Below, piece after piece: positions 8,851 to 18,496 of a stretch of 64,000 nt of DNA. The translations under genes and the position numbers were made by a program. The stretch comes from CAVONV01 sp963697355 (GTDB lineage Bacteria > Acidobacteriota > Vicinamibacteria > Marinacidobacterales > DATDRI01), in assembly GCA_963697355.1 (NCBI GenBank), contig CAVONV010000032.1, positions 473,672 through 537,671 of the forward strand, given 5' to 3'. How positions within the stretch are numbered: position 1 is the stretch's first letter; every line of letters begins with the position of its first letter. The notes under the pieces are model-generated. The model worked only from the letters and a program-made list of their open reading frames with translations. It was not told where the DNA came from and searched no databases.

Positions 8851-9730
8851 TTAGTCCCGATATCGGGAATAAATGGTGAAGTCGCTATCCTTGGGGCCGG
8901 AGAGTGTCGCAACCGGTCGGTAATGGGACTCGAAAGTGGGATGGGTTCGAATGGTGCCCAAGGCCCAATCGAAATCCGGCAGATGAACGTAGTAGTCCGG
9001 TTTGTACCTCCAGAATCCCCAAGAAAAGTCTACAGCCGCAACGCGAGGAACGATCTCCGGCACGGTAAGACCAGTCAGATCGATGATCCGATTCCCGGTG
9101 TAGTAACCCAGATAGCCGATCTCGATGTAGGCCACACTTTGACTTGGCGCGGTGTTGTTAACCAGCCACTCGCTAAGAGCCACATAGCTCGGTCCACGAG
9201 AGTCTCCGCTTTAATGACGAACGCCTCTGATTCTGGGCCCAATGAGCAGGTAACAAACGACGATCATAAATGCGGCCGATACCAGCGCTCGCGGAATCCG
9301 AAACCCTCCCTTCTTTGCGACAACATCAGCAATACTTATTAGTCCCAAGGCGGTGAAGATATAGAGAGCAAATTGTATCGGCAGTTGATACCAAGGGTAG
9401 CCAGCTACTCCCAAGACCGCATAGCCGACAACGTACAAAGAGACCCAGGCAAGAAAGATGAGCCACCTCCGTCTTTTGACGGTGGAGTAGACGATCCCCG
9501 CCAAGACCAACAGCCACCAAAAGTTGAACGAAGGCAGTTTGGGATGGATGAACTGGCGCTCCCACCGCTTGAACCAGTTTTCCAGCAACTCTGTGTGGAA
9601 CGCGCGCCACATATTCGATCGATGTTGAGCCATCTTGGCCCAGAGAGTGTTTGGCAAGAAAGAACCGAAGTTGTACCAAGCGTAGGCGAATCAGAGCCCA
9701 GGAATCGCAAAGCCAAGCAAGCAAGCGCCC
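8851..9730 (-). pseudogene. Truncated relic of a GT-C glycosyltransferase (paralogue of the gene at 9815)
   Basis: Reading leftwards, a frame begins around 9700 with 'FAYAWYNFGSFLPNTLWAK', which matches 'LLYAQWNYGSYLPNTLYAK' in the middle of the 832-residue neighbour. It continues through membrane segments to 'RIRGVRH'. An in-frame TAA at 9213-9211 follows, then 'SGDSRGPSYVALSEWLVNN...IDLTGL...FTIYSRYRD' to the stop at 8851. A TGA also interrupts the frame near 9690. The whole N-terminal half, including the catalytic acidic loop, is absent. This is the C-terminal half of a duplicated GT-C gene in decay, lying directly behind its intact copy. Confidence 0.7.
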
Positions 9731-9814
9731 AATGCGAGAGCAGTCTCTTCCCGACCATCCACCACCTACACTGCGGTCCTAGAGCTCATAAAGGGGTCGT
9801 TTCTCTATCAAGAC

Positions 9815-12313
9815 TTAGTTCGCCGTCACGTGGAAGGTTCCTCTCCAGAAAATACCTTCGGCGTCCTCTGATTTTGCCCAAAACTCCGCTTCATGTATAC
9901 CTTCGGCAAGAACACCTCGATTCACCCGCATTCTGAACACGGCCCGATCCGCGAATCGATTGGAGGCAAATTCCTCGAGGTCTCGACCACTGACTTCGAT
10001 CCCGGCCTCGGCGATTGAGCGCCCGTCCACCCTGAGCTCCACTCTGTCTATCTTTTTGACTCCAAAACACCAACCTGATATCAAATAATCTCCTTTTCGA
10101 AGAACGGGCTGATCGGCATCACCCAAGACGACAAGCCGATCTCCTTTTCGGAACAAAGAATAATAGAACAAGTACCGGTTTGTTGCGTCGTTGACCTGAA
10201 AAGCCGCAATTTCGTCATAGTTTTCGAGCCAGATAGCGTCCACGATTCGACCCGAGTGAAACAGCAGATGGCTCGGATCCATGATCGTCAGCAGATACGG
10301 AATCCGGTGTGGACTTTCGGCGGGGAAATGGAAAGGTAGATAGTCCGCGCGGTGAACGAGCGAATATAGGTCCCAGATCCAGTTGCCACAGCCGAATCCG
10401 ACAATCCCAATTTCCTCCATAGCAATGGACGCATCTGCCGGCAGGTATTCGTCGACGAACGAAGATATTTCCTCGAAAGTTTCATACCGCTTCAATCCGT
10501 TCATGTGGTCCACGTACCATTGTCCGTAAAAGTAGCTACTGAGGCTGCAAACCTCCAATCCCAGCACACACCAGAGCGTTATGTATCGGAGGGCCGCCAA
10601 GCCGCTGCCCCGAAGGTGGAGCAGGCCCAATCTATGTGTCACCGAATCCAGCCCGAGAGCATAGACGGCTGGGAACATGGACATAGGGACCACGAAATAC
10701 CAAATGAAAAATGGTGCGTACAGAACATGATAAGCTAACAGGTAGACAACACCCGCCAGCAAGGCAATTCCGGGAAAGATGTGGAACAGTCGTTTTCCTG
10801 ACAATACCAAACCGCAGAGAAACACCGCAAGCCAAAGCCGGCTATGCTCCAGTACTCCCTCGAGGTACGAAGGTGCCCCCCACAAAAATCCGTCAGTGAA
10901 GAAAGACATCACCCGTCGAACGAAAAGCTGAGCGGAACGAGGAAAACCCAACAGAGTCTTTGCATAAAGAGTGTTGGGTAGATATGATCCGTAATTCCAC
11001 TGGGCATAGAGCAGAAAAGGCAGCAACACCGAAATATAGAGCACGCCCGCCAGGCACAGTTGCTTGAATCGTCGCTTGAAAATAAGCACCAAGCACAAGA
11101 GTGCTAACAAAACGACCGAGTCCGGTCGGGTCAAGGTGGCCAACGCCATGAGACAGGCCGCGGCATAGAAACGCTCTCTGACGAAGAAATGGATCGCCGC
11201 CAAGAGCATCATGATGACGGCGTTCGTCTCCATGCCCAAAACACGGTAGAAAGGGGGGAACAAAGCAAACATCACCGCACCCGACAGAGCCGCAAATTCG
11301 GAGAAGTTCTTCGACAAAAGCAGGTAGACCAAAACCGCCGAAACCAAGATCGACGCTAGACTGATCACCGCGCTCGTGACTGGAATGCTACTGCCGATGA
11401 AACCCGAAAGTCCCAGGATGACGGCGAAGAGCGGCGCTGTCGTTCCGAGGACCTTCTCGCCGAGATTGAACACTAGGCCGTTCCCACTGGCCAGGTTTCC
11501 CGCATATCGGTACGTTATGAATGCATCGTCCTCGGCACCAAGCAACTTCGAGTGAGTGTTGTTTTGGAGAATCCAGGCGATACCAACCAAGACAATCACA
11601 AAGCTGATGGCACTCACAAAAACCACTGAAGCGGGCGACGCTCGAGGGCCGGTTTGCTCTAACGGCCGGATTCCTTTTTTGAAGGAGATTAGACAGTAGA
11701 GCTGGATCGCAACAAGTAACGCAAGGCCGGCAAGGCCTGCCTGCTTGATCCGAGCGTCTTTGTTTCGATATAGCAGAGAGAAGAGCGTTTCTCTTCGAGC
11801 GCGTTGATGAATCTCGAAAAGGAGGAGCTCGGATACGATTTCACCGTCGATTTCAGTGGACAAGGCCGGAAGTGAACGCGAAGAAGGAACCACGAGAAAT
11901 CGGAAAGGCGCCGAGGACGAACTGAGCTCCAAACGAACTTCTCCCAAAGAGTGCTCCTTAGGAATCCATAGGGACTCGACGGAAAGGGGACTTCCGCGGA
12001 GATCCAGTTCGCCAGAAGCCAGCTCTTCATCGTTCGAGAGATTCCTCAGCGAGTAACGACAGGTTACGGTCTCGCCAGAAGCCTTGAACACAGAGAAGCG
12101 TATGAAGTTGAAGGGCACACCGGGGGCAAACGTTTGGACCACCTGTGACGCTTCGCGAGTCTCGAGCTGATCGCTCGTCGCAAACGGTGTGGAATATAGG
12201 AGAGCCCGACGTTCAATGGGATAGACGAACACCAGGTAGAAGAGTAAGAGTGCGGGTAGCAAAACAACCAGAATAAGGGGTGTTTGGCCCTCGAACTGAC
12301 TGCGAGTACTCAT
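9815..12313 (-). CDS. GT-C superfamily membrane glycosyltransferase with extra beta domains
   Basis: This 832-residue protein has an N-terminal membrane anchor (~12-32), then a soluble beta-rich periplasmic domain (~40-170, 'QTFAPGVPFNFIRFSVF'). A multi-span GT-C core follows, with the acidic first-loop motif 'GAEDDAFITYRYAGNLASG..LVFN.GE', characteristic of polyprenyl-phosphate-sugar-dependent mannosyl/arabinosyl-type transferases. After the last span comes a soluble region (DEYLPADASIAM...) and a final Ig-like module ('GWCFGVKKIDRVELRVDGRS'). It probably decorates lipid-linked glycan on the periplasmic side. It lies 48 bases behind the double methyltransferase in the ABC-exporter operon. 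The paralogous relic at 8851 lacks the last Ig-like module. Confidence 0.75.
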   Translation of the reverse strand: MSTRSQFEGQTPLILVVLLPALLLFYLVFVYPIERRALLYSTPFATSDQLETREASQVVQTFAPGVPFNFIRFSVFKASGETVTCRYSLRNLSNDEELASGELDLRGSPLSVESLWIPKEHSLGEVRLELSSSSAPFRFLVVPSSRSLPALSTEIDGEIVSELLLFEIHQRARRETLFSLLYRNKDARIKQAGLAGLALLVAIQLYCLISFKKGIRPLEQTGPRASPASVVFVSAISFVIVLVGIAWILQNNTHSKLLGAEDDAFITYRYAGNLASGNGLVFNLGEKVLGTTAPLFAVILGLSGFIGSSIPVTSAVISLASILVSAVLVYLLLSKNFSEFAALSGAVMFALFPPFYRVLGMETNAVIMMLLAAIHFFVRERFYAAACLMALATLTRPDSVVLLALLCLVLIFKRRFKQLCLAGVLYISVLLPFLLYAQWNYGSYLPNTLYAKTLLGFPRSAQLFVRRVMSFFTDGFLWGAPSYLEGVLEHSRLWLAVFLCGLVLSGKRLFHIFPGIALLAGVVYLLAYHVLYAPFFIWYFVVPMSMFPAVYALGLDSVTHRLGLLHLRGSGLAALRYITLWCVLGLEVCSLSSYFYGQWYVDHMNGLKRYETFEEISSFVDEYLPADASIAMEEIGIVGFGCGNWIWDLYSLVHRADYLPFHFPAESPHRIPYLLTIMDPSHLLFHSGRIVDAIWLENYDEIAAFQVNDATNRYLFYYSLFRKGDRLVVLGDADQPVLRKGDYLISGWCFGVKKIDRVELRVDGRSIAEAGIEVSGRDLEEFASNRFADRAVFRMRVNRGVLAEGIHEAEFWAKSEDAEGIFWRGTFHVTAN

Positions 12314-12361
12314 TTGTCAGAGCCGCAAATCGGTCTACTCTTTTCTTTCGGACGGATCGGG

Positions 12362-14011
12362 TCATACATTGATTTCTTCAAACGAAGCGATGGCATAGAG
12401 ATGATAGAAGAGGCGTTGGCCGGATGCGTTGAAGAATCGTCCGAACTCCCCGACGTGAACATGTTCGAAAAACTCTTTCAGGAATCTTTCCAGCATACTC
12501 TTGGTGAAAAAATTGAAGTGTGTCGTCTCGAAGAAATGGTGCATGATGACATTGTGCTCGACGCATTCAACGAGCGGCCCCAGGTTAGGAACGGACAAGA
12601 TGAGATTCTTTCGGGTCACCCGTTTGATCTCTTGCAGTGCCTTCTCCGGGCTCCGGAGGTGTTCCAAGACTTCGAACATAATCACGGTATCGAACGAGTC
12701 GTCCTCGAATTCCAGCTCCTCCGCACTCATGAAGTAGGCCTCGATGGAACGACCAGCCTCCTTGGCGATGGCGTCGTCCCACTCAATTCCGACACACTCA
12801 AAACCCCTTTTGTTCAATTCCTTGCCGAAAACTCCGATGCCGCAACCGACATCCAAGATACGGTGCCCCGCGTGCTCAGACGTCAGTTCGAGCATCTCTT
12901 TTGAGGCAACCGTCGTGGGCGGACCTGAGGCATAAAGGTCTTCTCTATGCAGCATCGTAACCGCCGACGTCTCTTTGTCCTTCATGATATCCGTGTAGAT
13001 CCGTTTCATCGCCGTGTTGCGGATGACGGATTCGGCCGGCGGGTTGCCCTCTAGATCATAAGGACCCTCAAACTGCCATTGGGATCCTCGGGTGAGGCGT
13101 GAATTGGGCGCGGCTGAAGTTGGTTTGTGCCCGATGACATAGCATTCGAAGGGTCGGTCGAACGCCATCATGCCCGCCAGCGTCCCATGGACGCTCTGCA
13201 ACGCCTGCTGGAGACGCAACAACGCCACGTATCTGGCCCGCAGAATCTCGTTGGCTTGTATGATCACGTCCCCAACGAGCGGCCAAACGCAAACCTTCTG
13301 AACCAGTCGTTTGATCCGCCGTATCCATCGCCGGTGCGCCCGATCGCTCTTGAGGGGAGACTCCCACAAATGGTCGATCGACACTTTTGCGAAATTCTCT
13401 AGGTTTTCTAGAGGAAACAGACCTTCAAAATCTGGGACGGTCAGTGAAGCTGCCCCGAGAAGTGTGGGCGTGTGCGGGTTCTCACCCTCTTCGATCTCGT
13501 GAAATCCGCAGTGATTCAGAAAAAACATGAGCAAACGTGGGTGGTAAAGCGCCTCGTGACCGAAATGCATGTGGAACAGCTCCAAATGCGACATGGGCGA
13601 GCGGGGATTCGGCGTTGCAACAACGAGACGCCCTCCAGGCTTGAGAGCCCGGTAACATAGGCGGATCATCTTCAGGACATTCTCATATGGCAGGTGTTCC
13701 ACCAAGTGTGCGGAGTAGAGGCCTTCCAGGCTTTCTTCTTCCACACTCTCGAGGTAGCGAATGACATCTCGTTCCACTACGGGGACACCGCGAGCGCGAA
13801 GACTCTCGCACTGCGTCGGGTCGGAATCGACACCCAGGGCATCGATCCCACTTTGAATCAGAAGTTGAACGAACTCCCCAGTCCCGCATCCGAGGTCAAC
13901 AACTCGTCGACATCCCTCGAACAGCGGTAGATAGAAGCCACGAATGGCTACCTGTGATTCGGTGGTAACCCCGATGTAGCGCAAAAAAGCAGAATCGAGT
14001 CCCGGTTCCAT
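12362..14011 (-). CDS. Double SAM-dependent methyltransferase fusion
   Basis: 549 residues hold two complete class I methyltransferase domains. The first has motif I 'VVDLGCGTGEF' at about 37-47, 'LYSAHLVEHLPYE' and 'LKPGGRLVVATPNP'. A linker rich in basic/helical sequence (~215-330) follows. The second has 'RILDVGCGIGVFG' at about 381-393, 'MFEVLEHLRSPEKAL' and 'LILSVPNLG'. It is likely cytoplasmic and acts on a nucleotide-sugar or lipid-linked glycan. Its place in the Wzm/Wzt operon suggests methyl capping of the chain end, as known for WbdD-type terminators of ABC-exported O antigens, but no kinase domain or coiled-coil ruler is obvious, so this is inference. Confidence 0.8.
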   Translation of the reverse strand: MEPGLDSAFLRYIGVTTESQVAIRGFYLPLFEGCRRVVDLGCGTGEFVQLLIQSGIDALGVDSDPTQCESLRARGVPVVERDVIRYLESVEEESLEGLYSAHLVEHLPYENVLKMIRLCYRALKPGGRLVVATPNPRSPMSHLELFHMHFGHEALYHPRLLMFFLNHCGFHEIEEGENPHTPTLLGAASLTVPDFEGLFPLENLENFAKVSIDHLWESPLKSDRAHRRWIRRIKRLVQKVCVWPLVGDVIIQANEILRARYVALLRLQQALQSVHGTLAGMMAFDRPFECYVIGHKPTSAAPNSRLTRGSQWQFEGPYDLEGNPPAESVIRNTAMKRIYTDIMKDKETSAVTMLHREDLYASGPPTTVASKEMLELTSEHAGHRILDVGCGIGVFGKELNKRGFECVGIEWDDAIAKEAGRSIEAYFMSAEELEFEDDSFDTVIMFEVLEHLRSPEKALQEIKRVTRKNLILSVPNLGPLVECVEHNVIMHHFFETTHFNFFTKSMLERFLKEFFEHVHVGEFGRFFNASGQRLFYHLYAIASFEEINV

Positions 14012-14211
14012 GATCTCAGCTTTCTTTCCTTATCAAGGTCTTGACACACTCCTCATCCGAATGGAACGGCTAATCCGTCAGAACGACTCAAGAGCACGCC
14101 CCCAAAACCCGGGCATTGACTCGAAGCACGGATGAGTCTATGCCAATCAAGCCCTTGTTGTCAGCAGGGCACCAGGTGTCTCAACACGGTAGAAGAATCG
14201 ACACTTCTAAG

Positions 14212-15450
14212 TCAGCCGTCCAGTACTTTTTCATAAAGATCGCGCCACCGCCGGGTCACGTTTTCCCAAGTGTAGACTTGCTTGACCTTGTTGCGGCCAT
14301 TCCTACCAAGGCGTCGTCTGAGATCTTTCGAATTCAGTAAACGCAGCAATGCAATCCCTAGGGAATCAGGGTCTCGCGGCGGAACCAGCAAACCATCCTC
14401 TCCGTCAGAAACGACCGTGGGGATGGCACCGGACCGGCAACCCACGACCGGCTTTCCGGCCGCCCATGCCTCCAGAAAAGCGATGCCAAATGACTCGTTC
14501 CAAGAGGGATAGGCAAATACGTCGCACGCAGCGAAAAGGTCTGCCTTTTCGTTGTCGTTGAAATTCTGGAGGTAGATGACTCGTTCCTTTTCATGAGGCG
14601 CGAGTTGGACGTGCATTTGCTCTTCAAAGTCAGGCGCGAACCGCGTGCGCGCTCCTGCAATCAAGAGACGTGCTTCGGGCCGCTCTTGCCAAACCCGTTT
14701 CATGGCAGGGATCAAAGAGCCCACACCCTTGCGCGAAGCTTGCTGGCCAATGAACGCAATCAATGGTCGGTCTTCGATCGAGTAGCGCTCACGGATCACG
14801 GTGCCGTCGGCTTTTTCAAACGCTTCGGTATCGATGCCAATACCGGTGACGGCGATCTTATCCTCGGGCACCTCCCACGACTCCACCAAATAGTCTCGCT
14901 CGAAGCTCGAAAGTGCAATATAGGCATCGGCCCGTTGAATGGCCTTGTAGATCATCGTTCGCTGATAGCCCCATTCATCCAACGGATGCAATGCACCTAC
15001 AAAAACGATGGGCTTGTTACTTCGCCTGCAGGCTGTCAAGGTCGTATACATATGGAGCAACGGGAACGAAGCGGCCGCGACAAGATCGCACTCGAACTCT
15101 TCCACCATGTGCCTCAAACCGGGAACGATAGGACCCGAGTACCACGTGCGGATACGCTCGTGCCCAGGTAACCTGAGACGGTAGAAGAGACGCTGCAATT
15201 CAAACAAAAAAGGTCCAAGCTTGTTGAAGACCGCCAAACGTTTGACATGGACGCCGTTCAAATCAAACTCACCGGGAGGAAGCAAAGGTTGGCTCGGGTC
15301 AATGAACGCCTCGGCATTGTAGCCATTGGGCGTCATGACCGTGACGCGGTCCCCGTGATCCGCAACGAGACGCTCCGAAATCCCCTGAACCAGCAACTCG
15401 CTGCCGCCAATCGCAGGAGAGTAGCCATGTACTACGTGCAGAATGTTCAT
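14212..15450 (-). CDS. GT4 family glycosyltransferase
   Basis: This 412-residue GT-B enzyme has an N-terminal 'MNILHVVHGYSPAIGGSELLVQGISERL', the GT4 glycine-rich acceptor-side loop. Its C-terminal donor domain includes 'IAFIGQQASRKGV', 'ARLLIAGA' and the E-x7-E signature in 'NESFGIAFLEAWAAGKPVVG' (around residues 318-327), followed by 'PPRDPDSLG'. It probably adds a hexose from a nucleotide sugar to a lipid-linked intermediate on the cytoplasmic side. The gene lies about 100 bases downstream of wzt and 200 upstream of the double methyltransferase on the same strand, so it likely belongs to the ABC-exported glycan pathway. Confidence 0.85.
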   Translation of the reverse strand: MNILHVVHGYSPAIGGSELLVQGISERLVADHGDRVTVMTPNGYNAEAFIDPSQPLLPPGEFDLNGVHVKRLAVFNKLGPFLFELQRLFYRLRLPGHERIRTWYSGPIVPGLRHMVEEFECDLVAAASFPLLHMYTTLTACRRSNKPIVFVGALHPLDEWGYQRTMIYKAIQRADAYIALSSFERDYLVESWEVPEDKIAVTGIGIDTEAFEKADGTVIRERYSIEDRPLIAFIGQQASRKGVGSLIPAMKRVWQERPEARLLIAGARTRFAPDFEEQMHVQLAPHEKERVIYLQNFNDNEKADLFAACDVFAYPSWNESFGIAFLEAWAAGKPVVGCRSGAIPTVVSDGEDGLLVPPRDPDSLGIALLRLLNSKDLRRRLGRNGRNKVKQVYTWENVTRRWRDLYEKVLDG

Positions 15451-15547
15451 GGGTCCACTCGGTTCGAGTCGATGTCTTCGAGCGAGTGGTGCTTCAATCG
15501 ATGAGCCTCGAAACAGATTCTTGGGAGAATCCCTGTCTCATCAACTG

Positions 15548-16822
15548 TCATCCTGGAAGCTCATCACCGACGATTCTCATCTCATTACCACTGAGCCTCC
15601 AGCTCGCCTCGAGAGCCACCAACCCGAAGCGTTCCTTGGTACCTCCCTCCAGCACCATGAAGCTCGCACAGTGTTCCCAATGGTCGTAGGCTTCGATCAG
15701 GTTCTCGTCATAGACGGCCGCCGTCACCAAGTAACTTCCCGGTATCAGGGGTAGACGCTCCGCAACATATGCGATAGAGCCTTCACCCTCCACGGATTCG
15801 ATGACGAGCTCGCTCATCTTGGTGTTGGGACCAGTCACGAGTGTACCGTCATCTCTATTGATGGCGACTCCAAACACCGGCCGGTCTACTCGAGACGGAG
15901 CCTCGAACTCGATGCGTATTCCAAGAGGATCTCCGGTATGGAATGTGTTGGTCGGTTGACCTCTCGGCCCACTGACCGCAACGCGTTTGATTTTGATGTC
16001 GCCTGTGCCCCAGCGTTTGACATCCACATGCTTTGCTTCACCGGCCGCAATCGAAGTCCGATAGCGGCTCAAAACGTCTGAGGCGGTTCCTTCCGCAACG
16101 ATCCGTCCGTCCTCCACCAAGTAAACGCGGTCACACATCTGCTCTACCGTCAAGAGCTCGTGAGATACGAAGAGAACCGCCGCACCTGCTTGACGGATGG
16201 TGTTCACTCGCCGCAGGCATTTGCGGAAGAAATGATCGTCTCCCACGGCCAGCACTTCGTCGAGGACGAGTATCTCCGGGTCGAGGTGAACCGCGACGGA
16301 GAACGCCAATCGCATCTGCATGCCTGATGAGTAGGTCTTGAGCGGCATATCGATGAACCGGTCTATCTCAGCGAACTCCACGATGGCGTCTAAGCGCTCT
16401 CGCAGCTTCGCTCTCGGTAACCCCATGAGGGCTCCATTGAGGAAGATGTTGTCGCGTCCCGACAGCTCTGGATTGAAGCCCGTCCCCAACTCGAGTAGCG
16501 CTCGTAGGCGGCCGTTCACTTCGACCTGCCCCTCATCAGGGTAGTAGATACCGGCGACGACCTGGAGGAGTGTACTCTTACCCGATCCATTCGCCCCGAT
16601 CAGGCCTACCATCTCGCCCGGCTTCACGACTAATGAGACGTCCCTCAACGCCCAGAACTCCTCATAGGTGCGCCGCCCACCTCCCACCCAGGAGAGAAGC
16701 CGCTCCTTGAGTCCTTGCGGGCCGCGGTGGTACAGCCTGAATTTCTTCGAGACCCCGTGAACGGTGATGGCTGCGTCTGTGTTCAACACGACCTCGTTGC
16801 TATGCCCTCGACGCCTCGACAT
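15548..16822 (-). CDS. wzt: O-antigen/teichoic-acid ABC transporter ATP-binding protein with C-terminal glycan-binding domain (Wzt)
   Basis: 424 residues. The nucleotide-binding domain has Walker A GANGSGKS at 76-83, the signature YSSGMQ at 164-169, Walker B ILVLDE at 184-189 and the switch histidine H221. Residues from about 255 to 415 form the extra Wzt C-terminal beta-sandwich ('IKRVAVSGPRGQ...FHTGDPLGIRIEFEA...VFGVAINRDDGTLV'), known in the O8/O9a-type systems to read the chain-terminal modification. Together with Wzm, encoded 18 bases upstream, it would export a lipid-linked polysaccharide across the inner membrane. The C-terminal domain fits with the methyltransferase fusion encoded two genes downstream. 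Confidence 0.93.
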   Translation of the reverse strand: MSRRRGHSNEVVLNTDAAITVHGVSKKFRLYHRGPQGLKERLLSWVGGGRRTYEEFWALRDVSLVVKPGEMVGLIGANGSGKSTLLQVVAGIYYPDEGQVEVNGRLRALLELGTGFNPELSGRDNIFLNGALMGLPRAKLRERLDAIVEFAEIDRFIDMPLKTYSSGMQMRLAFSVAVHLDPEILVLDEVLAVGDDHFFRKCLRRVNTIRQAGAAVLFVSHELLTVEQMCDRVYLVEDGRIVAEGTASDVLSRYRTSIAAGEAKHVDVKRWGTGDIKIKRVAVSGPRGQPTNTFHTGDPLGIRIEFEAPSRVDRPVFGVAINRDDGTLVTGPNTKMSELVIESVEGEGSIAYVAERLPLIPGSYLVTAAVYDENLIEAYDHWEHCASFMVLEGGTKERFGLVALEASWRLSGNEMRIVGDELPG

Positions 16823-16840
16823 CGACTATCCGCGTCACTG

Positions 16841-17629
16841 CTACACGAATTCCGCAATGCGCCGTTCACCTTTCAGGAAAATCGCATACCCCACGACGAG
16901 CGACAGGAGAGCAAGCCCAACCACCAACACCAACCGGGGCCATCCGGGGAATACCTGTTCGACCACGATTTCCTGGCAAGTCGATAGATAAACCGCAAGG
17001 GGGTTCGCGAGCGCGAACGGACGGAAGCGCTCCGGCACCATCTTCAGTGAGTAAAGGATCGGGGTGAGCCAGAACAGGAGCTGCAAAACTACACTGAGCA
17101 AGTGCTGAGTATCTCTAAGATAGACCTGCGCCGTCGCGACGGCAAGGGCAAGTCCCGCCGTAAAGACTACGAAACAAACCATGACGAGAGGCACTAGTAG
17201 GAACGTGGCGCCGATGCCCACCTGATAGTATGCGAAAACCGGTACAACAACGAGATAGGCAATCGCGAAATGAATGAACTGAGAGAATGTCGTCACGAAA
17301 GGCAGAACCTCTCTCGGGAACGCCACCTTCTTCAGGAGATTCCCCTGCTGGGCTAACGCACCAGCCGCTTGATTCAAAGATGAGGAAAAAAACACCCAAG
17401 GCAAAACCCCAGAGAGCAAAAACATTCCATAGTGTTCCATCCGCACGCGGATGATGTAGCTCAGCGCAACGACATAGACGGCCGCCAGCGCCAAAGGGTG
17501 CATCAAAGACCACAAGATGCCAAGCACCGATCCCTTGTATCGGAGCCGCAAATCGCTCCCCACCAAGACGAAAAACAGCTCTCGCCATTGCCAAAGGTCG
17601 ACGAGTCTTCGGAATAACTGTTTATGCAT
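16841..17629 (-). CDS. wzm: Polysaccharide ABC transporter permease (Wzm)
   Basis: I placed the start at ATG 17629 (MHKQLFRRLVDLWQWREL), 25 bases after the upstream stop; an alternative in-frame start at 17719 would overlap that gene. The 262-residue product shows the ABC-2 permease pattern: the amphipathic start ending in 'SDLRLRYKGSVLGILWSLMHPL', six hydrophobic segments, 'NLLKKVAFPREVLP' in the cytoplasmic loop, and 'LTPILYSLKMVPE'. It forms the membrane channel that works with Wzt. wzm-wzt order and close spacing are typical of ABC-dependent O-antigen or capsule export loci. Confidence 0.9.
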   Translation of the reverse strand: MHKQLFRRLVDLWQWRELFFVLVGSDLRLRYKGSVLGILWSLMHPLALAAVYVVALSYIIRVRMEHYGMFLLSGVLPWVFFSSSLNQAAGALAQQGNLLKKVAFPREVLPFVTTFSQFIHFAIAYLVVVPVFAYYQVGIGATFLLVPLVMVCFVVFTAGLALAVATAQVYLRDTQHLLSVVLQLLFWLTPILYSLKMVPERFRPFALANPLAVYLSTCQEIVVEQVFPGWPRLVLVVGLALLSLVVGYAIFLKGERRIAEFV

Positions 17630-17654
17630 GGTGCCGCTGGTTTCCAGGAATATG

Positions 17655-18335
17655 CTAAGAGCTCTCGTCCGGACTATCTCCCCCCAAAAAGGCGAAAAAT
17701 CGATGGAAGAACAGGACAATGCCGAGATTACAGAGAACCCAAACCGCTATCAAAAACGGCTCACTCCCAAAAAAATATGGTTTGCCAGCCAAGACGTCGT
17801 CGAGTTTTTGAAAGACCGTACTCGTATAGTAGAGCTCGAACCGGAGATCCGAATCCTTCGGCAGATCTTTTGCGTAGGCATTCCCATCCGGATACGGACT
17901 CCCGTTCGCCACCGCAAGGAGAATCGGCGACGAGCTCGGCTCGATCGCCGCCACAAAGAAATGGTGGGCGTAGCCGGCTGAATCCTCGATGGGAGGAAAG
18001 CGAAAATCCATCCACCCACTTTTGTCTGCCGTCCGTTCTTCAGCCCAATATTCTTTTCCCTCTCGTCCGGCACGCTGCAGATGGAACTCCAGTCGCGTTT
18101 CTTCCGATCCTTCGGGCACCCCGATGAACAGACGTATCCGAGTCAGATTCTTACCATGTGCCAAAAACGTTTGGCCCACCACGCGACCCATCTGCAAGGG
18201 AATACCATAGTCATGCTCGAACGGCCGGACGCCTTGCGCCTCGTACCGTTTTACGAAGATCCAATAAGTCTCCAGGATCAGGAAGACGGCGAACAGGACT
18301 ATCCAGAGCTTGCGTAGAGACATGAGACGACGCAT
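17655..18335 (-). CDS. Membrane-anchored protein with periplasmic beta-sandwich domain, function unknown
   Basis: From ATG 18335 the protein has ~226 residues: one N-terminal membrane span (~9-25), a soluble region of about 150 residues predicted to face the periplasm, and a second span near the C-terminus ('FLIAVWVLCNLGIVLFFHRFF'). The soluble part ('GRVVGQTFLAHGKNLTRIRLFIGVPEG...LEFHLQRAG') resembles the beta-rich ectodomain in the N-terminal third of the GT-C protein at 9815 ('QTFAPGVPFNFIRFSVF'). It is the first gene of the ABC-exporter operon. No catalytic motif was seen. It may be an accessory, glycan-binding partner of the GT-C or exporter; this is inference. The exact start is uncertain (in-frame TTG at 18422). 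Confidence 0.6.
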   Translation of the reverse strand: MRRLMSLRKLWIVLFAVFLILETYWIFVKRYEAQGVRPFEHDYGIPLQMGRVVGQTFLAHGKNLTRIRLFIGVPEGSEETRLEFHLQRAGREGKEYWAEERTADKSGWMDFRFPPIEDSAGYAHHFFVAAIEPSSSPILLAVANGSPYPDGNAYAKDLPKDSDLRFELYYTSTVFQKLDDVLAGKPYFFGSEPFLIAVWVLCNLGIVLFFHRFFAFLGGDSPDESS

Positions 18336-18496
18336 GAGTTTATGCCACTTGAACCCGATTGTCAGCACTGAGCCTGCAGAACGCCAAGTTGCGAAGAACA
18401 GATACAGCGAACGCCTTCGCAAGGTAGCACTGAAGGCACATCATGCCAGATGGTTGACTCCAACGCCATTACCTTCTATATTTCCTTCCCACGATC

